A stretch of 64,000 bases of DNA from Pseudomonas weihenstephanensis (GCF_001043055.1 NZ_JYLF01000003.1:186001-250000), one strand, 5' to 3'; positions 46,158 through 56,162 are shown, numbered from the stretch's first letter. The notes: generated by a model not told the origin, from the letters alone. Numbers and translations: made by a program.

Positions 46158-47750
46158 ATGAGTGCTGTGATTGATGACCACGGGCCTGCACACGACGACC
46201 ACGCTCATGGCCCCGCCAAAGGCCTGATGCGCTGGGTGTTGACCACCAACCACAAAGACATCGGCACGTTGTACCTGTGGTTCAGCTTCTGCATGTTTTT
46301 ACTCGGTGGCTCGTTCGCGATGGTCATTCGTGCTGAGCTGTTTCAACCGGGATTACAGATCGTCGAACCGGCCTTTTTCAACCAGATGACCACCATGCAC
46401 GGGCTGATCATGGTGTTTGGCGCCGTGATGCCTGCCTTTGTCGGGCTGGCCAACTGGATGATTCCGCTGATGATCGGTGCGCCGGACATGGCGCTGCCGC
46501 GCATGAACAACTTCAGTTTCTGGTTGCTGCCCGCCGCGTTTTTGCTGCTGGTCTCGACCTTGTTCATGGCCGGTGGCGGGCCGAACTTCGGGTGGACCTT
46601 CTACGCTCCGTTGTCCACCACGTATGCACCCGAGAGCGTGACGTATTTCATTTTTGCCATCCATTTGATGGGTATTAGTTCCATCATGGGTGCGATCAAC
46701 GTCATTGCCACCATCCTCAACCTGCGTGCGCCCGGCATGACCCTGATGAAAATGCCGCTGTTCGTCTGGACCTGGCTGATCACCGCGTTCTTGCTGATCG
46801 CCGTGATGCCCGTGCTGGCCGGTGTGGTGACGATGATGCTGATGGACATCCACTTTGGTACCAGTTTTTTCAGCGCTGCGGGGGGCGGTGACCCGGTGCT
46901 GTTCCAGCATGTGTTCTGGTTCTTCGGGCACCCCGAGGTGTACATCATGATCCTGCCGGCCTTCGGCGCTGTCAGTGCGATCATCCCGACCTTTTCGCGC
47001 AAGCCTCTGTTTGGCTACACCTCAATGGTCTACGCCACGGCAAGCATCGCTTTCTTGTCCTTTATCGTGTGGGCGCACCACATGTTCGTGGTCGGTATTC
47101 CACTGGTGGGCGAGCTGTTCTTTATGTACGCCACGTTGCTGATCGCGGTGCCGACCGGGGTCAAGGTGTTCAACTGGGCCAGCACCATGTGGCAAGGCTC
47201 GCTGACGTTTGAGACGCCGATGCTGTTCGCAGTGGCGTTTGTGATCCTGTTCACCATCGGCGGGTTTTCCGGGTTGATGCTGGCCATTGCGCCCGCTGAC
47301 TTCCAGTACCACGACACCTACTTTGTAGTGGCGCATTTCCACTACGTACTGGTGCCAGGTGCGATCTTCGGCATCTTCGCTTCGACCTATTACTGGCTGC
47401 CGAAATGGACCGGCCACATGTACGACGAAACCCTCGGCAAGCTGCATTTCTGGTTGTCGTTTGTGGGCATGAACCTGACCTTCTTTCCGATGCACTTTGT
47501 GGGATTGGCTGGAATGCCGAGACGGATTCCTGACTACAACCTGCAATTCGCGGACTTCAACATGGTGTCGTCGATCGGTGGGTTTATGTTCGGCACGACG
47601 CAGCTGTTGTTTCTGTTCATTGTCATCAAATGCATACGCGGCGGGCCTAAAGCGCCGGCCAAGCCGTGGGACGGGGCCGAAGGCCTGGAGTGGAGCGTGC
47701 CTTCGCCCGCGCCGTATCACACCTTTACGACACCGCCCGAAATCAAGTGA
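46158..47750 (+). CDS. coxA: Cytochrome c oxidase subunit I (aa3-type)
   Basis: A 530-residue protein with twelve membrane helices. Heme- and copper-binding histidines are visible, including MHGLIM, FWFFGHPEVYIMILP (with the Glu of the D channel) and IVWAHHMFVVG; a later pair is in FVVAHFHYVLV. The HPEVY segment identifies a classical A1-type heme-copper oxidase. It reduces O2 and pumps protons. AAGGAG lies 7 nt before ATG 46158. It follows coxB by 34 bp. Confidence 0.97.
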   Translation: MSAVIDDHGPAHDDHAHGPAKGLMRWVLTTNHKDIGTLYLWFSFCMFLLGGSFAMVIRAELFQPGLQIVEPAFFNQMTTMHGLIMVFGAVMPAFVGLANWMIPLMIGAPDMALPRMNNFSFWLLPAAFLLLVSTLFMAGGGPNFGWTFYAPLSTTYAPESVTYFIFAIHLMGISSIMGAINVIATILNLRAPGMTLMKMPLFVWTWLITAFLLIAVMPVLAGVVTMMLMDIHFGTSFFSAAGGGDPVLFQHVFWFFGHPEVYIMILPAFGAVSAIIPTFSRKPLFGYTSMVYATASIAFLSFIVWAHHMFVVGIPLVGELFFMYATLLIAVPTGVKVFNWASTMWQGSLTFETPMLFAVAFVILFTIGGFSGLMLAIAPADFQYHDTYFVVAHFHYVLVPGAIFGIFASTYYWLPKWTGHMYDETLGKLHFWLSFVGMNLTFFPMHFVGLAGMPRRIPDYNLQFADFNMVSSIGGFMFGTTQLLFLFIVIKCIRGGPKAPAKPWDGAEGLEWSVPSPAPYHTFTTPPEIK

Positions 47751-47758
47751 ATCGCTGG

Positions 47759-47863
47759 CCCTCACCCCAACCCTCTCCCGCAGGGAGAGGGAGCTGACTG
47801 GGGAGGTTTTGAGACCGCACGCGGTCAGTCCCCTCTCCCTTTGGGAGAGGGTTGGGGTGAGGG
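47759..47863. repeat. 21-bp perfect inverted repeat inside the cox operon
   Basis: CCCTCACCCCAACCCTCTCCC (47759-47779) pairs exactly with 47843-47863. The inner flanks are also nearly complementary (about 47782-47798 and 47823-47841). The extended hairpin spans the whole gap between coxA and ctaG. Similar CCCTCACCCCAACCC repeats are frequent between genes in many proteobacteria. Confidence 0.85.
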
Positions 47864-47886
47864 TTTTATCGGCAACAGGAGCGTCT

Positions 47887-48456
47887 ATGGCCGACTCTAC
47901 ATCCATTAAGCGCCTCGTCATCCGCCTGTCATTGATGGTGGTGGTGATGTTCGCTTTCGGATTTGCCCTGGTGCCGATCTACGACGTGATGTGCCGTGCA
48001 TTTGGCATCAACGGTAAAACCGCCGGGCAGTACGAAGGCGAGCAAGTGGTCGACACCCGCCGTCAGGTGCGGGTGCAGTTTTTGGCCACCAATAATCTGG
48101 GCATGGTGTGGGAGTTTTACCCCAAGGGCGAACAGTTGGTGGTCAACCCCGGCGGCGTTTACGAGATGGTGTTTGTGGCGTCCAACCCCTCCGACCATCC
48201 GATGTCAGCGCAAGCGGTGCCGAGCATCTCACCGGCGCAAGCGGCGCAGTATTTTCACAAGACCGAGTGTTTTTGCTTCACCCAACAAGTGCTGCAACCG
48301 GGGCAGCGCATTGAAATGCCGATGCGCTTTATCGTCGACCGCGACCTGCCCAAGGACGTGAAACACCTGACGCTGGCCTACACGCTGTTCGATATCACCG
48401 CGCGCCAACCGCCCGTCGCTGCTGCTGGCAATGACGTCGCCCGGCCAGCCCGATAA
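47887..48456 (+). CDS. ctaG: Cytochrome c oxidase assembly protein CtaG (Cox11)
   Basis: A 189-residue protein with one N-terminal membrane helix (about residues 12-35) and a periplasmic copper-binding domain. The hallmark KTECFCFTQQVLQPG holds the Cys-x-Cys copper ligands. It delivers copper to the CuB site of subunit I. An open frame extends back into coxA, but MADSTSIKRL at 47887 is the natural start. Confidence 0.94.
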   Translation: MADSTSIKRLVIRLSLMVVVMFAFGFALVPIYDVMCRAFGINGKTAGQYEGEQVVDTRRQVRVQFLATNNLGMVWEFYPKGEQLVVNPGGVYEMVFVASNPSDHPMSAQAVPSISPAQAAQYFHKTECFCFTQQVLQPGQRIEMPMRFIVDRDLPKDVKHLTLAYTLFDITARQPPVAAAGNDVARPAR

Positions 48457-48468
48457 GGAGAACGCTCC

Positions 48469-49356
48469 ATGGCAACCCCTGATCACTACTACGTCCCGGC
48501 TCAAAGCAAGTGGCCGATCATTGCCACCATCGGCCTGTTGGTGACGGTCTGCGGCCTGGCCACATGGTTCAACGACCTCAAGGCCACGCGTCCCGAGTCC
48601 CATGGCCCGTTGATTTTCTTTGTCGGCAGTCTGCTGGTGGCTTACATGATGGTTGGCTGGTTCGGGGCGGTGATCAAAGAAAGCCGCGCCGGGCTGTACA
48701 GCCCACAACTGGACCGCTCGTTTCGCTGGGGCATGACCTGGTTTATTTTTTCGGAAGTGATGTTTTTTGCCGCCTTCTTTGGCGCGCTGTTTTATGTGCG
48801 TCACTTTTCGGGTCCCTGGTTGGGCGGCGAAGGCAGCAAGGCGGTGGCGCATATGCTGTGGCCCAATTTCCAGTTTGCCTGGCCGCTGTTGCACAGCCCC
48901 GATCCGGTCCTCTACCCCGCGCCCAAAGACATCATCAACCCGTGGGGCTTGCCGCTGCTCAATACGGTGCTGCTGGTCAGTTCCAGCGTGACCCTGACCC
49001 TCGCTCATCACGCGTTGAACAAAGGCCAGCGCGGGGCATTGAAAGTGTGGCTGGGTCTGACGGTGCTGTTGGGGGTCGCGTTTTTGGGCTTTCAGGCCGA
49101 GGAATATATCCACGCCTATCAAGAGCTGGGGCTGACGCTGGGTTCGGGTGTATATGGCGCGACGTTCTTTATGCTCACGGGTTTTCACGGCGCTCACGTG
49201 ACCATCGGCACCCTGATTTTGCTGGTGATGCTGATTCGCATTGTGCGCGGGCATTTTAATGCCGAGCACCAGTTCGGATTCCAGGCGGCGAGCTGGTACT
49301 GGCACTTTGTAGATGCAGTGTGGGTGGCGTTGTTCCTGTTTGTTTACGTGTTGTAA
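48469..49356 (+). CDS. coxC: Cytochrome c oxidase subunit III
   Basis: A 295-residue membrane protein with seven helices. WFIFSEVMFFAAFFGALFYV and the C-terminal FHGAHVTIGTLILLVM, then FQAASWYWHFVDAVWVALF, are family signatures. GGAGAA lies before the ATG, 12 bp after ctaG. It completes the aa3 core complex. Confidence 0.96.
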   Translation: MATPDHYYVPAQSKWPIIATIGLLVTVCGLATWFNDLKATRPESHGPLIFFVGSLLVAYMMVGWFGAVIKESRAGLYSPQLDRSFRWGMTWFIFSEVMFFAAFFGALFYVRHFSGPWLGGEGSKAVAHMLWPNFQFAWPLLHSPDPVLYPAPKDIINPWGLPLLNTVLLVSSSVTLTLAHHALNKGQRGALKVWLGLTVLLGVAFLGFQAEEYIHAYQELGLTLGSGVYGATFFMLTGFHGAHVTIGTLILLVMLIRIVRGHFNAEHQFGFQAASWYWHFVDAVWVALFLFVYVL

Positions 49357-49366
49357 GCGGCCGGTC

Positions 49367-50104
49367 ATGACGGCCTTTCGCCCAGGTCTGGTGCCCACGT
49401 TGGTGGTGGCTATGCTGTTGCCCATGTTGGTGTTGCTGGGGTTTTGGCAACTCCAGCGCGCAGAGCAAAAGCGCCAGTTGCTCGACACCTATGCCCAACA
49501 CCGCAACGCTGCACCGCTCAGCGTGGAGCAATTGCTGAACAGCCCTGAGCCGGCGTTTCGACGGGTGCACTTGCGCGGTCATCTGGATGCGCAACACAGC
49601 CTGTTGCTGGACAACCGCATACGGGACGGCAAGGTCGGTGTAGAGCTGTTGCAACCGTTTCAGGACCTGGCCAGCGGTCAATGGCTGTTGCTCAATCGTG
49701 GCTGGATCGAGTGGCCGAGTCGGCGTACACCGCCTGTGTTCAGCACCCCCGATCAACTGCTGGAACTTGAAGGCTGGGTGTATGCGTCACCCGGTGCGCC
49801 GTTCCAATTGCACGCCGATCCGACGCACGCCCACTGGCCGCGCCTGATAACCGCCGTATTCCCGGCCAGGTTGTGGGCCGAATTGGGACGATCAGGTAGT
49901 GCAGAGGAAATTCGTATTCAGCCAGGGCCTGTGGCGTATCAAGCCGACTGGTCGGTGATTGCCACGGGCATGGGCCCGGAAAAACACACTGCCTATGCCG
50001 TGCAATGGTTCGCTATGGCGTTGGCCCTTTGCGGTCTTTATCTGTACCTCGGTTGGCATAACGCGCAGGAGAAACGCCATGGGAACGGCCATCAATCCGC
50101 CTGA
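49367..50104 (+). CDS. SURF1 family oxidase assembly protein
   Basis: A 245-residue protein with membrane helices near both ends and a periplasmic domain. LLGFWQLQRAEQKRQLL and VLLNRGWIEWP-like segments are typical, and AVQWFAMALALCGLYLYLG forms the last helix. It supports heme A insertion into subunit I. It starts only 10 bp after coxC. In P. aeruginosa I recall a small twin-transmembrane gene in this place; here there is no room for one. Confidence 0.92.
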   Translation: MTAFRPGLVPTLVVAMLLPMLVLLGFWQLQRAEQKRQLLDTYAQHRNAAPLSVEQLLNSPEPAFRRVHLRGHLDAQHSLLLDNRIRDGKVGVELLQPFQDLASGQWLLLNRGWIEWPSRRTPPVFSTPDQLLELEGWVYASPGAPFQLHADPTHAHWPRLITAVFPARLWAELGRSGSAEEIRIQPGPVAYQADWSVIATGMGPEKHTAYAVQWFAMALALCGLYLYLGWHNAQEKRHGNGHQSA

Positions 50105-50672
50105 TACGGCTCGCACTCAGGCATCTGCTTCACGGCGGCGCGGGCGATTGCAACTGCTCCTTATCCTGTTGCTGACCCTTGGCCCGATGGTATTGGCCAC
50201 GGGTATGTACAAGCTCAAGTTCTGGGTGCCCGACAGCCGCAGCTATCACGGTGAAATGATTGGCAATGGTCAGGGCCGCGCCGCGCTGGGTGTGCAAACA
50301 CAGGAGTCACGCTGGCAATTGCTGGTGACGGCGCCGCGCACGTGCGCCGTGGACTGCCAGCAACTGGTGTACCTGGCGCGACAGATTCAAGTGGGGCTGG
50401 GGCGCGATGCCTCACGCGCGACCCATGCGTTGGCAATGGCCCAACCGCTGGCGGATGACTACGCGGCTCTGCTGCAACGTGAATACCCGCAACTTCAGCG
50501 CTACCCGCTGGACCTGCCGAGTTATACACAGGGCGCGCAAGGCAATGGCGCCGCGCAACTGTGGATCATCGACCCTCACGGCAATTTAGTGCTGCGCTAC
50601 GACCCACGGGTGAAAGGCAAGGACGTGCTCAACGACCTGCGCCACCTGTTGAAACTGTCCAACATCGGATAG
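50079..50672 (+). CDS. Small membrane protein with CxxxC motif in the cox/cta operon
   Basis: A 197-residue protein with one N-terminal helix (about residues 22-44) and a periplasmic domain. APRTCAVDCQQLVYLARQ contains a CxxxC arrangement like the copper-binding CPDIC of Sco, and LWIIDPHGNLVLRYDPRVKG resembles the end of a thioredoxin/Sco fold. It may take part in copper or thiol chemistry during oxidase assembly, but this is inference. It overlaps the SURF1 gene by 26 bp and precedes ctaA by 10 bp. Confidence 0.8.
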   Translation: MGTAINPPDTARTQASASRRRGRLQLLLILLLTLGPMVLATGMYKLKFWVPDSRSYHGEMIGNGQGRAALGVQTQESRWQLLVTAPRTCAVDCQQLVYLARQIQVGLGRDASRATHALAMAQPLADDYAALLQREYPQLQRYPLDLPSYTQGAQGNGAAQLWIIDPHGNLVLRYDPRVKGKDVLNDLRHLLKLSNIG

Positions 50673-50682
50673 GAATACCGCC

Positions 50683-51753
50683 ATGGCCAAAGCCGGATTT
50701 CGCCTCGCGTTGTTTGCCACCCTGCTGGCGCTGGTGGTGGTATTGCTCGGTGCTTATACCCGCCTGACCCACGCAGGCCTGGGTTGCCCGGACTGGCCCG
50801 GATGCTATGGCTTTATCAGCGTGCCCAACACGGACGCGCAGTTGGCCCATGCCGAGCTGCACTTTCCAGACACCCCCGTGCACGTCGAAAAAGGCTGGAG
50901 TGAGATGGTGCATCGCTATTTTGCGGGCACCTTGGCGTTAGTGATTGCCCTGCTGGCGGCGCGTGCCTGGCGCCAACGGCATGTGGCCGACCAGCCACTC
51001 AAGTTACCGGTGTTCATTCTATGGGTGGTGCTGGCACAGGCTGCGTTTGGCATGTGGACGGTCACGCTCAAGCTGTGGCCGCAGGTGGTGACGGGGCATT
51101 TACTCGGCGGTTTTGCGACCCTGAGCCTGCTGTTTTTACTGACGTTGCGTTTGTCCGGCGTGTTGCCCGCCCTCGCCGTGCCTCGGCGCTTACAGCGCTG
51201 GGCAACGGCCGGGCTGGTGTTGGCCATTGTGCAAATCGCACTGGGCGGTTGGGTCAGTTCCAATTACGCGGCGGTGGCCTGCGTCGATTTGCCGACCTGC
51301 CACGGTCAGTGGTGGCCAGACGCCGACTTTGCAAACGGTTTTCATCTTACCCAACACATTGGTCCCAATTACTTGGGCGGCCAGTTGGACAGCGATGCCC
51401 GTACCGCGATTCATCTCACCCATCGCCTGGGCGCACTGTTACTGACGCTGGTACTGCTGGGGCTGGCCTGGCAATTACGCCGCGTGGGCATGACGCGTCT
51501 GGCGGGGTTGCTGCTGTCAGCGCTGGCGCTCCAAATCTGCCTGGGCCTGAGTAATGTGCTGTTCGGTTTGCCGCTGGCCGTCGCAGTGGCACATAACGCG
51601 GGTGGCGCAGCGTTGCTGCTGACGCTGGTGCTGGTTAATTACCACGCGCGCACGGCGCTGGTCAGGGTTAAAGCCCCACGTCTGGCCCGTTGGCGTTTCA
51701 GCCCCCGGCGTCCGGCCCCCAGCCCGATCCTGCTCAAAGGAGAACTGCCATGA
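50683..51753 (+). CDS. ctaA: Heme A synthase (COX15/CtaA)
   Basis: A 356-residue membrane protein with eight helices in two similar halves. [19 protein letters not shown] near the N-terminus and [19 protein letters not shown] in the second half hold paired cysteines, and the His ligands are in HRYFAGTLA and HRLGALLLT. It oxidises the heme O methyl group to give heme A. The stop overlaps cyoE (ATGA). Confidence 0.94.
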   Translation: MAKAGFRLALFATLLALVVVLLGAYTRLTHAGLGCPDWPGCYGFISVPNTDAQLAHAELHFPDTPVHVEKGWSEMVHRYFAGTLALVIALLAARAWRQRHVADQPLKLPVFILWVVLAQAAFGMWTVTLKLWPQVVTGHLLGGFATLSLLFLLTLRLSGVLPALAVPRRLQRWATAGLVLAIVQIALGGWVSSNYAAVACVDLPTCHGQWWPDADFANGFHLTQHIGPNYLGGQLDSDARTAIHLTHRLGALLLTLVLLGLAWQLRRVGMTRLAGLLLSALALQICLGLSNVLFGLPLAVAVAHNAGGAALLLTLVLVNYHARTALVRVKAPRLARWRFSPRRPAPSPILLKGELP

Positions 51754-52649
51754 CGACCTTGCTTGGCGAACGGCCGCGTCAGGCGTTGTGGCGTGATTAT
51801 CTGGAACTGACCAAGCCCAAGGTGGTGGTGTTGATGCTCATCACCTCGCTGGTGGGCATGTTTCTCGCCACGCGCGCAGGTGTGCCGTGGACGGTGCTGG
51901 TGTTCGGCAACCTGGGCATCGGCTTGTGCGCGGGCGGCGCAGCGGCCGTTAACCATGTGGTGGACCGGCGCATTGATGCGCTGATGGCGCGCACTCAGCA
52001 GCGCCCGCTGGCGCAGGGGCGCGTGTCTGCTGCGTCGGCGTTGGCGTTTGCCCTGTTGCTGGCAGTCTGTGGGCTGGCGTTGTTACTGGTGTTCACCAAC
52101 GCACTGGCGGCTTGGCTGACGCTGGCGTCTTTGCTGGGCTATGCGGTGATCTACACCGGCTTTCTCAAGCGCGCCACGCCGCAGAACATTGTGATTGGCG
52201 GGCTGGCCGGGGCTGCGCCACCGCTGTTGGGTTGGGTTGCCGTGACCGGGCATATCAGTGCCGAACCGCTGCTGCTGGTGCTGATCATCTTTGCCTGGAC
52301 CCCGCCGCACTTTTGGGCGTTGGCCATTCACCGCAAGGCTGAATACGCCAAGGCCGACATCCCGATGCTGCCCGTGACCCACGGCGAGCACTACACCAAA
52401 GTCCACATCCTGCTGTACACCTGCATGCTGCTGGCCGTGAGCTTGCTGCCGTTTGTGATTCACATGAGCGGCGTGCTCTATCTGGCCTGTGCACTCGGGT
52501 TGGGCGCACGCTTTCTGCATTGGGCGTGGGTGCTGTACCGTGGCACCCTGCCGCACGCCGCGATCAACACCTTCAAGTACTCTATTTGCTACCTGTTTGC
52601 GTTGTTCATCGCGCTGCTTGTCGACCACTACTTAGTGTTGAACCTATGA
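51750..52649 (+). CDS. cyoE: Protoheme IX farnesyltransferase (heme O synthase)
   Basis: A 299-residue UbiA-superfamily membrane enzyme. [20 protein letters not shown] (about residues 68-87) is its Asp-rich motif, with [20 protein letters not shown] further on. It adds the farnesyl group to heme B, the step before CtaA. It is sometimes named ctaB in this operon. Both ends overlap neighbours by 4 bp. Confidence 0.95.
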   Translation: MTTLLGERPRQALWRDYLELTKPKVVVLMLITSLVGMFLATRAGVPWTVLVFGNLGIGLCAGGAAAVNHVVDRRIDALMARTQQRPLAQGRVSAASALAFALLLAVCGLALLLVFTNALAAWLTLASLLGYAVIYTGFLKRATPQNIVIGGLAGAAPPLLGWVAVTGHISAEPLLLVLIIFAWTPPHFWALAIHRKAEYAKADIPMLPVTHGEHYTKVHILLYTCMLLAVSLLPFVIHMSGVLYLACALGLGARFLHWAWVLYRGTLPHAAINTFKYSICYLFALFIALLVDHYLVLNL

Positions 52650-53281
52650 CTAAAACTCAAAAAACCGTCTATATCCTCGTTGCGCTGGTGGCATTGGTCA
52701 TGGGCCTGACGTTTAACAAAATCATGTCGGGCAAAGGTCAGGCCGACAACACCACGCTGATCGATGCGGGGATCATCTTGCTGCCTCAGAGTCGCCAACT
52801 GCCGGACGTGAAAATGACCAACCAGGACGGCCAGCCGGTGGTGATGAATGAGCTGAAAGACAAGTGGAGCCTGCTGTTCTTTGGCTACACCTTCTGCCCG
52901 GACATCTGCCCGACCACCCTGGCCCAGCTGCGTCAGATCAAAAGTGAATTACCTAAAGAGGTGCAGGACAAACTGCAAATCGTGCTGGTCAGCGTCGACC
53001 CCAATCGCGATACGCCGCAGCAGCTCAAGCAGTACCTGGGCTACTTCGACCCGCAGTTTGTGGGCCTGACGCCCGGCTCCATTGAGGCGCTGCAAACGTT
53101 GGCCAACGCGGTGAGCATCCCGTTTATTCCGGCGGACACCAGCAAGCCGAACTACACGGTCGATCACAGCGGCAATTTGGCGCTGATTGGTCCGGACGGC
53201 ACCCAGCGAGGTTTCATCCGCGCACCGTTCAACAACCAAAAGATGGTTGCCCAGTTGCCGGGGTTGGTTGAGAGGAAGTAA
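52646..53281 (+). CDS. SCO1/SenC family copper chaperone
   Basis: A 211-residue protein with an N-terminal helix (about residues 8-25) and a thioredoxin fold. [18 protein letters not shown] carries the copper-binding CxxxC, and the His ligand is in [16 protein letters not shown]. It loads the CuA centre of subunit II. It is the last gene of the cox/cta operon; a REP-like hairpin follows. Confidence 0.94.
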   Translation: MTKTQKTVYILVALVALVMGLTFNKIMSGKGQADNTTLIDAGIILLPQSRQLPDVKMTNQDGQPVVMNELKDKWSLLFFGYTFCPDICPTTLAQLRQIKSELPKEVQDKLQIVLVSVDPNRDTPQQLKQYLGYFDPQFVGLTPGSIEALQTLANAVSIPFIPADTSKPNYTVDHSGNLALIGPDGTQRGFIRAPFNNQKMVAQLPGLVERK

Positions 53282-53311
53282 GTGGGGGTAAAAGTGTCTG
53301 TAGGCGCTGGC

Positions 53312-53351
53312 GCAGGCTGCGAGCTTTTAAAATCAACTGCTCGCAACCTGC
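53312..53351. repeat. REP-like hairpin between convergent sco and metQ
   Basis: GCAGGCTGCGAGC (53312-53324) and GCTCGCAACCTGC (53339-53351) pair in 12 of 13 positions with a 14-nt loop. The sequence matches the copy at 58325-58358 closely. Confidence 0.75.
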
Positions 53352-53372
53352 ACCCGCTTCTAGGGGCAGTGC

Positions 53373-54143
53373 TTAGAACGCCGGGACGATGGCGCCTTTG
53401 TATTTCTCAAGAATGAAGGCTTTCACTTCAGGCGTGTGCAGTGCGGCAACCAGCTTTTTCATGTCTGCCGAGTCTTTGTCGTCCGGGCGAGCCACCAAAA
53501 TGTTCACGTAAGGCGAGTCGCTGCCTTCGATCACCAGCGCGTCTTTTTCCGGGTTCAGCTTGGCTTCCAGCGCGTAGTTGGTGTTGATCAGCGCCAAGTC
53601 AACCTGGGTCAGCACGCGCGGGATGGTGGCGGCTTCCAGTTCGCGGAACTTCAGGTTTTTCGGGTTTTCGGTGATGTCTTTGAGGGTGGACAGAATGTTG
53701 GTCGAGTCTTTGAGCTTGATCAGGCCCGCCTTGTCCAGCAGCAACAGCGCACGGCCGCCGTTGGTGGCATCGTTGGGGATCACCACGTTAGCGCCGCTTG
53801 GCAGCTCGTCCAGCTTCTTGTGTTTGGCGGAGTAAGCACCCAGTGGCTCAAGGTGAACACTGGCCACGCTGACCAGTTGCGTGCCTTTGGCCTTGTTGAA
53901 TTCATCCAGGTACGGCTGATGCTGAAAGAAGTTGGCGTCCAGGCGCTTTTCGGCCACTTGTACGTTTGGCTGGATGTAGTCAGTGAACACCTTAACCTTC
54001 AAGTCCACGCCTTCTTTGGCCAGCGCGGGTTTCACAAACTCCAGAATCTCGGCGTGCGGCACGGGCGAAGCCGCCACGGTCAACGTGTCGGCTTGTGCCG
54101 AAAACGCCGCTACAGCGGCCACAGCAGCAAATAACTTCTTCAT
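53373..54143 (-). CDS. metQ: Methionine ABC transporter substrate-binding protein (MetQ/NlpA family)
   Basis: A 256-residue periplasmic binding protein with a signal peptide of about 18 residues (MKKLFAAVAAVAAFSAQA). SPVPHAEILEFVKPALAKEG and VNILVARPDDKDSADMKKL are typical of the family. It lacks the lipobox Cys of E. coli MetQ, so it is probably soluble in the periplasm. It is the last gene of metN-metI-metQ. Methionine is the expected ligand, but NlpA relatives bind other compounds. Confidence 0.9.
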   Translation of the reverse strand: MKKLFAAVAAVAAFSAQADTLTVAASPVPHAEILEFVKPALAKEGVDLKVKVFTDYIQPNVQVAEKRLDANFFQHQPYLDEFNKAKGTQLVSVASVHLEPLGAYSAKHKKLDELPSGANVVIPNDATNGGRALLLLDKAGLIKLKDSTNILSTLKDITENPKNLKFRELEAATIPRVLTQVDLALINTNYALEAKLNPEKDALVIEGSDSPYVNILVARPDDKDSADMKKLVAALHTPEVKAFILEKYKGAIVPAF

Positions 54144-54226
54144 TCAGCAACTCCTTGTGAACACCTGACTTCAGGTGCCTGCCAGCCGCGAAGCTGGCGG
54201 TTACGTTTATTAACGAGAGGTCGCGC

Positions 54227-54901
54227 TTACTTGCGCGAAAAGTGCACCACCAGCCGATCGCCAACGGTTTGCAGAATTTGCACCAGAATCAGCAACAGCA
54301 CCACCGTGACAATCATCACGTCAGGTTGAAAGCGCTGGTAGCCGAAGCGGATGGCCAAGTCGCCCAAGCCACCTGCGCCAACAACGCCTGCCATCGCGGT
54401 GTAGCCCACCAGCGTAATGGCGGTCACCGTAATCGCAGCAAAGATGCCGGGGCGTGCTTCGGGCAACAACGCATTGGTAATGATCTGACGCGTGTTGGCG
54501 CCCATTGCCTGAGTGGCTTCGATGATGCCACGGTCCACTTCACGAAAGGCCGTTTCAACCAGCCGCGCAAAGAACGGCGTGGCGCCCACCACCAGTGGCG
54601 GAATCGCGCCTGCCACACCCAGTGAGGTGCCGGTAATCAGCACGGTGAACGGGATCATGACCACCAGCAAAATGATGAACGGCAGCGAGCGCAGAATGTT
54701 CACCACAAACGACAGGCCTGCATACAGGGTCTTTTGTTCGAGCAACTGGCGCGGGCTGCACAGGAACAACAGGATGCCCAGCGGCAAACCGAGCAGCACC
54801 GTGAACAGCAGCGAGCCGCCGAGCATGATCATGGTGTCGCCAGTGGCCAACCAGATTTCGTACCAGTCGATATTAGAGAAGAAGCTCAAGAGGGTTTCCA
54901 T
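54227..54901 (-). CDS. metI: Methionine ABC transporter permease
   Basis: A 224-residue inner-membrane permease with five helices. The EAA-type loop is EATQAMGANTRQIITNALLPEA. The start overlaps the metN stop (TAATG), so translation is coupled. It is 83 bp upstream of metQ. Confidence 0.93.
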   Translation of the reverse strand: METLLSFFSNIDWYEIWLATGDTMIMLGGSLLFTVLLGLPLGILLFLCSPRQLLEQKTLYAGLSFVVNILRSLPFIILLVVMIPFTVLITGTSLGVAGAIPPLVVGATPFFARLVETAFREVDRGIIEATQAMGANTRQIITNALLPEARPGIFAAITVTAITLVGYTAMAGVVGAGGLGDLAIRFGYQRFQPDVMIVTVVLLLILVQILQTVGDRLVVHFSRK

Positions 54902-55908
54902 TAGCGCAGCACCTCCATATGGACGTCGGCGGCGGTGAAGCGCGCGAAAGCAGCGTCCATGTCGCCACCGGTGATGGCGAGGGTCAGTTGCCCATAAGGG
55001 GTGTCTTTGATGCGGTCGATGCGGCCAGCTAGGATGCTGTAGTCCACACCGGTTTCACGGGCGATGGTGCCCAGCAAAGGTGCGTAGGTGGCTTCGCCCT
55101 GGAAGGTCAGGCGCACGATGCGGCCAGGCACGTGAGCGAAGTCGTCGCGCTGTTCGCTTTCGTCGACTTGCTCGTCTTCCTGCACAAAACGCCGGGTGGT
55201 CGGGTGCTTGGGGTGCAAGAACACATCGGCCACCGGGCCTTGCTCCACGATCTTGCCCGCATCCATGACCGCGACCACATCACACACGCGACGAATCACG
55301 TCCATCTCGTGGGTGATCAGGACGATGGTCAACTTCAACTCGCGGTTGATTTCGGCCAGCAATTGCAGCACCGAGGCCGTGGTTTGCGGGTCGAGGGCGC
55401 TGGTGGCTTCGTCACACAGCAGCACTTTGGGCTTGGTGGCCAGGGCGCGGGCAATCCCCACCCGTTGTTTTTGGCCGCCCGAGAGTTGCGCCGGGTACTT
55501 TTTGGCGTGGTCAGCCAGGCCGACACGGGCCAGCAGTTCAGCGACGCGCTGCTCGATCTCACTGCGCGACAGTTCGCCAGCCAGCGTCAGCGGCAGCGCC
55601 ACGTTGTCAGCCACCGTCTTGGAGGCCAGCAGGTTGAAGTGCTGGAAGATCATGCCCACCTGCTGACGGAAACGGCGCAGGCCGTTGGCGTCCATCGCAG
55701 TGACGTCTTCGTTGTCGACGATGATCTGGCCACCGCTCGGTGTTTCGAGGCGGTTGATCAGGCGCAGCAATGTACTTTTGCCCGCGCCGGAGTGGCCAAT
55801 CAGGCCAAACACCTGGCCGCTCTCGACACGCAAACTGGTGGAGTGCAGCGCGGGAATGTCCTTACCGGCGACCCGGTAAGTTTTATGAACGTTATGAAAC
55901 TCAATCAC
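54901..55908 (-). CDS. metN: Methionine ABC transporter ATP-binding protein
   Basis: A 335-residue ATPase. Walker A is GHSGAGKST, the signature is [15 protein letters not shown], Walker B is [13 protein letters not shown], and the C-terminal NIL domain (about residues 265-335) is the methionine-sensing part that inhibits transport when the substrate is plentiful. It is the first gene of the operon. I see no SAM-type riboswitch ahead of it. It is divergent from katE. Confidence 0.95.
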   Translation of the reverse strand: MIEFHNVHKTYRVAGKDIPALHSTSLRVESGQVFGLIGHSGAGKSTLLRLINRLETPSGGQIIVDNEDVTAMDANGLRRFRQQVGMIFQHFNLLASKTVADNVALPLTLAGELSRSEIEQRVAELLARVGLADHAKKYPAQLSGGQKQRVGIARALATKPKVLLCDEATSALDPQTTASVLQLLAEINRELKLTIVLITHEMDVIRRVCDVVAVMDAGKIVEQGPVADVFLHPKHPTTRRFVQEDEQVDESEQRDDFAHVPGRIVRLTFQGEATYAPLLGTIARETGVDYSILAGRIDRIKDTPYGQLTLAITGGDMDAAFARFTAADVHMEVLR

Positions 55909-56118
55909 GTAGCGAACCTTGTGGGGCGCGTAAAAAGAAGATCAGCGGTAAGCCGGGCGCGCATTTTAGCCTGTCCGTATAGAGGTTCTTAGCATTTATT
56001 TGTGCGCGAACCTTTGATTTGGCAATAAGACGATCAAAGGTCAGAAAAAAGGAACGCTGCCAAGGGCCGCCAGTCACTAGTGGAGCAACTCACTTCCCGT
56101 CTCGGGACATTTGTCTAC

Positions 56119-56141
56119 AAAGCCCGGCCAATGGGGCTTTT
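56119..56141 (+). promoter_or_regulatory. Terminator-like hairpin in the katE leader
   Basis: AAAGCCC (56119-56125) pairs with GGGCTTT (56134-56140) across an 8-nt loop, followed by a short T-run (TTTT 56138-56141). It ends 6 nt before the AAGGAG site of katE (56148-56153), so it could be an attenuator or an end-of-leader structure. Confidence 0.5.
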
Positions 56142-56162
56142 GCCAACAAGGAGTTTAGTCTG

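Noticed and set aside
55909..56162. SAM riboswitch or S-box ahead of metN
   Set aside because: Looked for conserved S-box-like helices in the divergent metN-katE gap and saw none; gammaproteobacteria normally use MetJ or other regulators instead.
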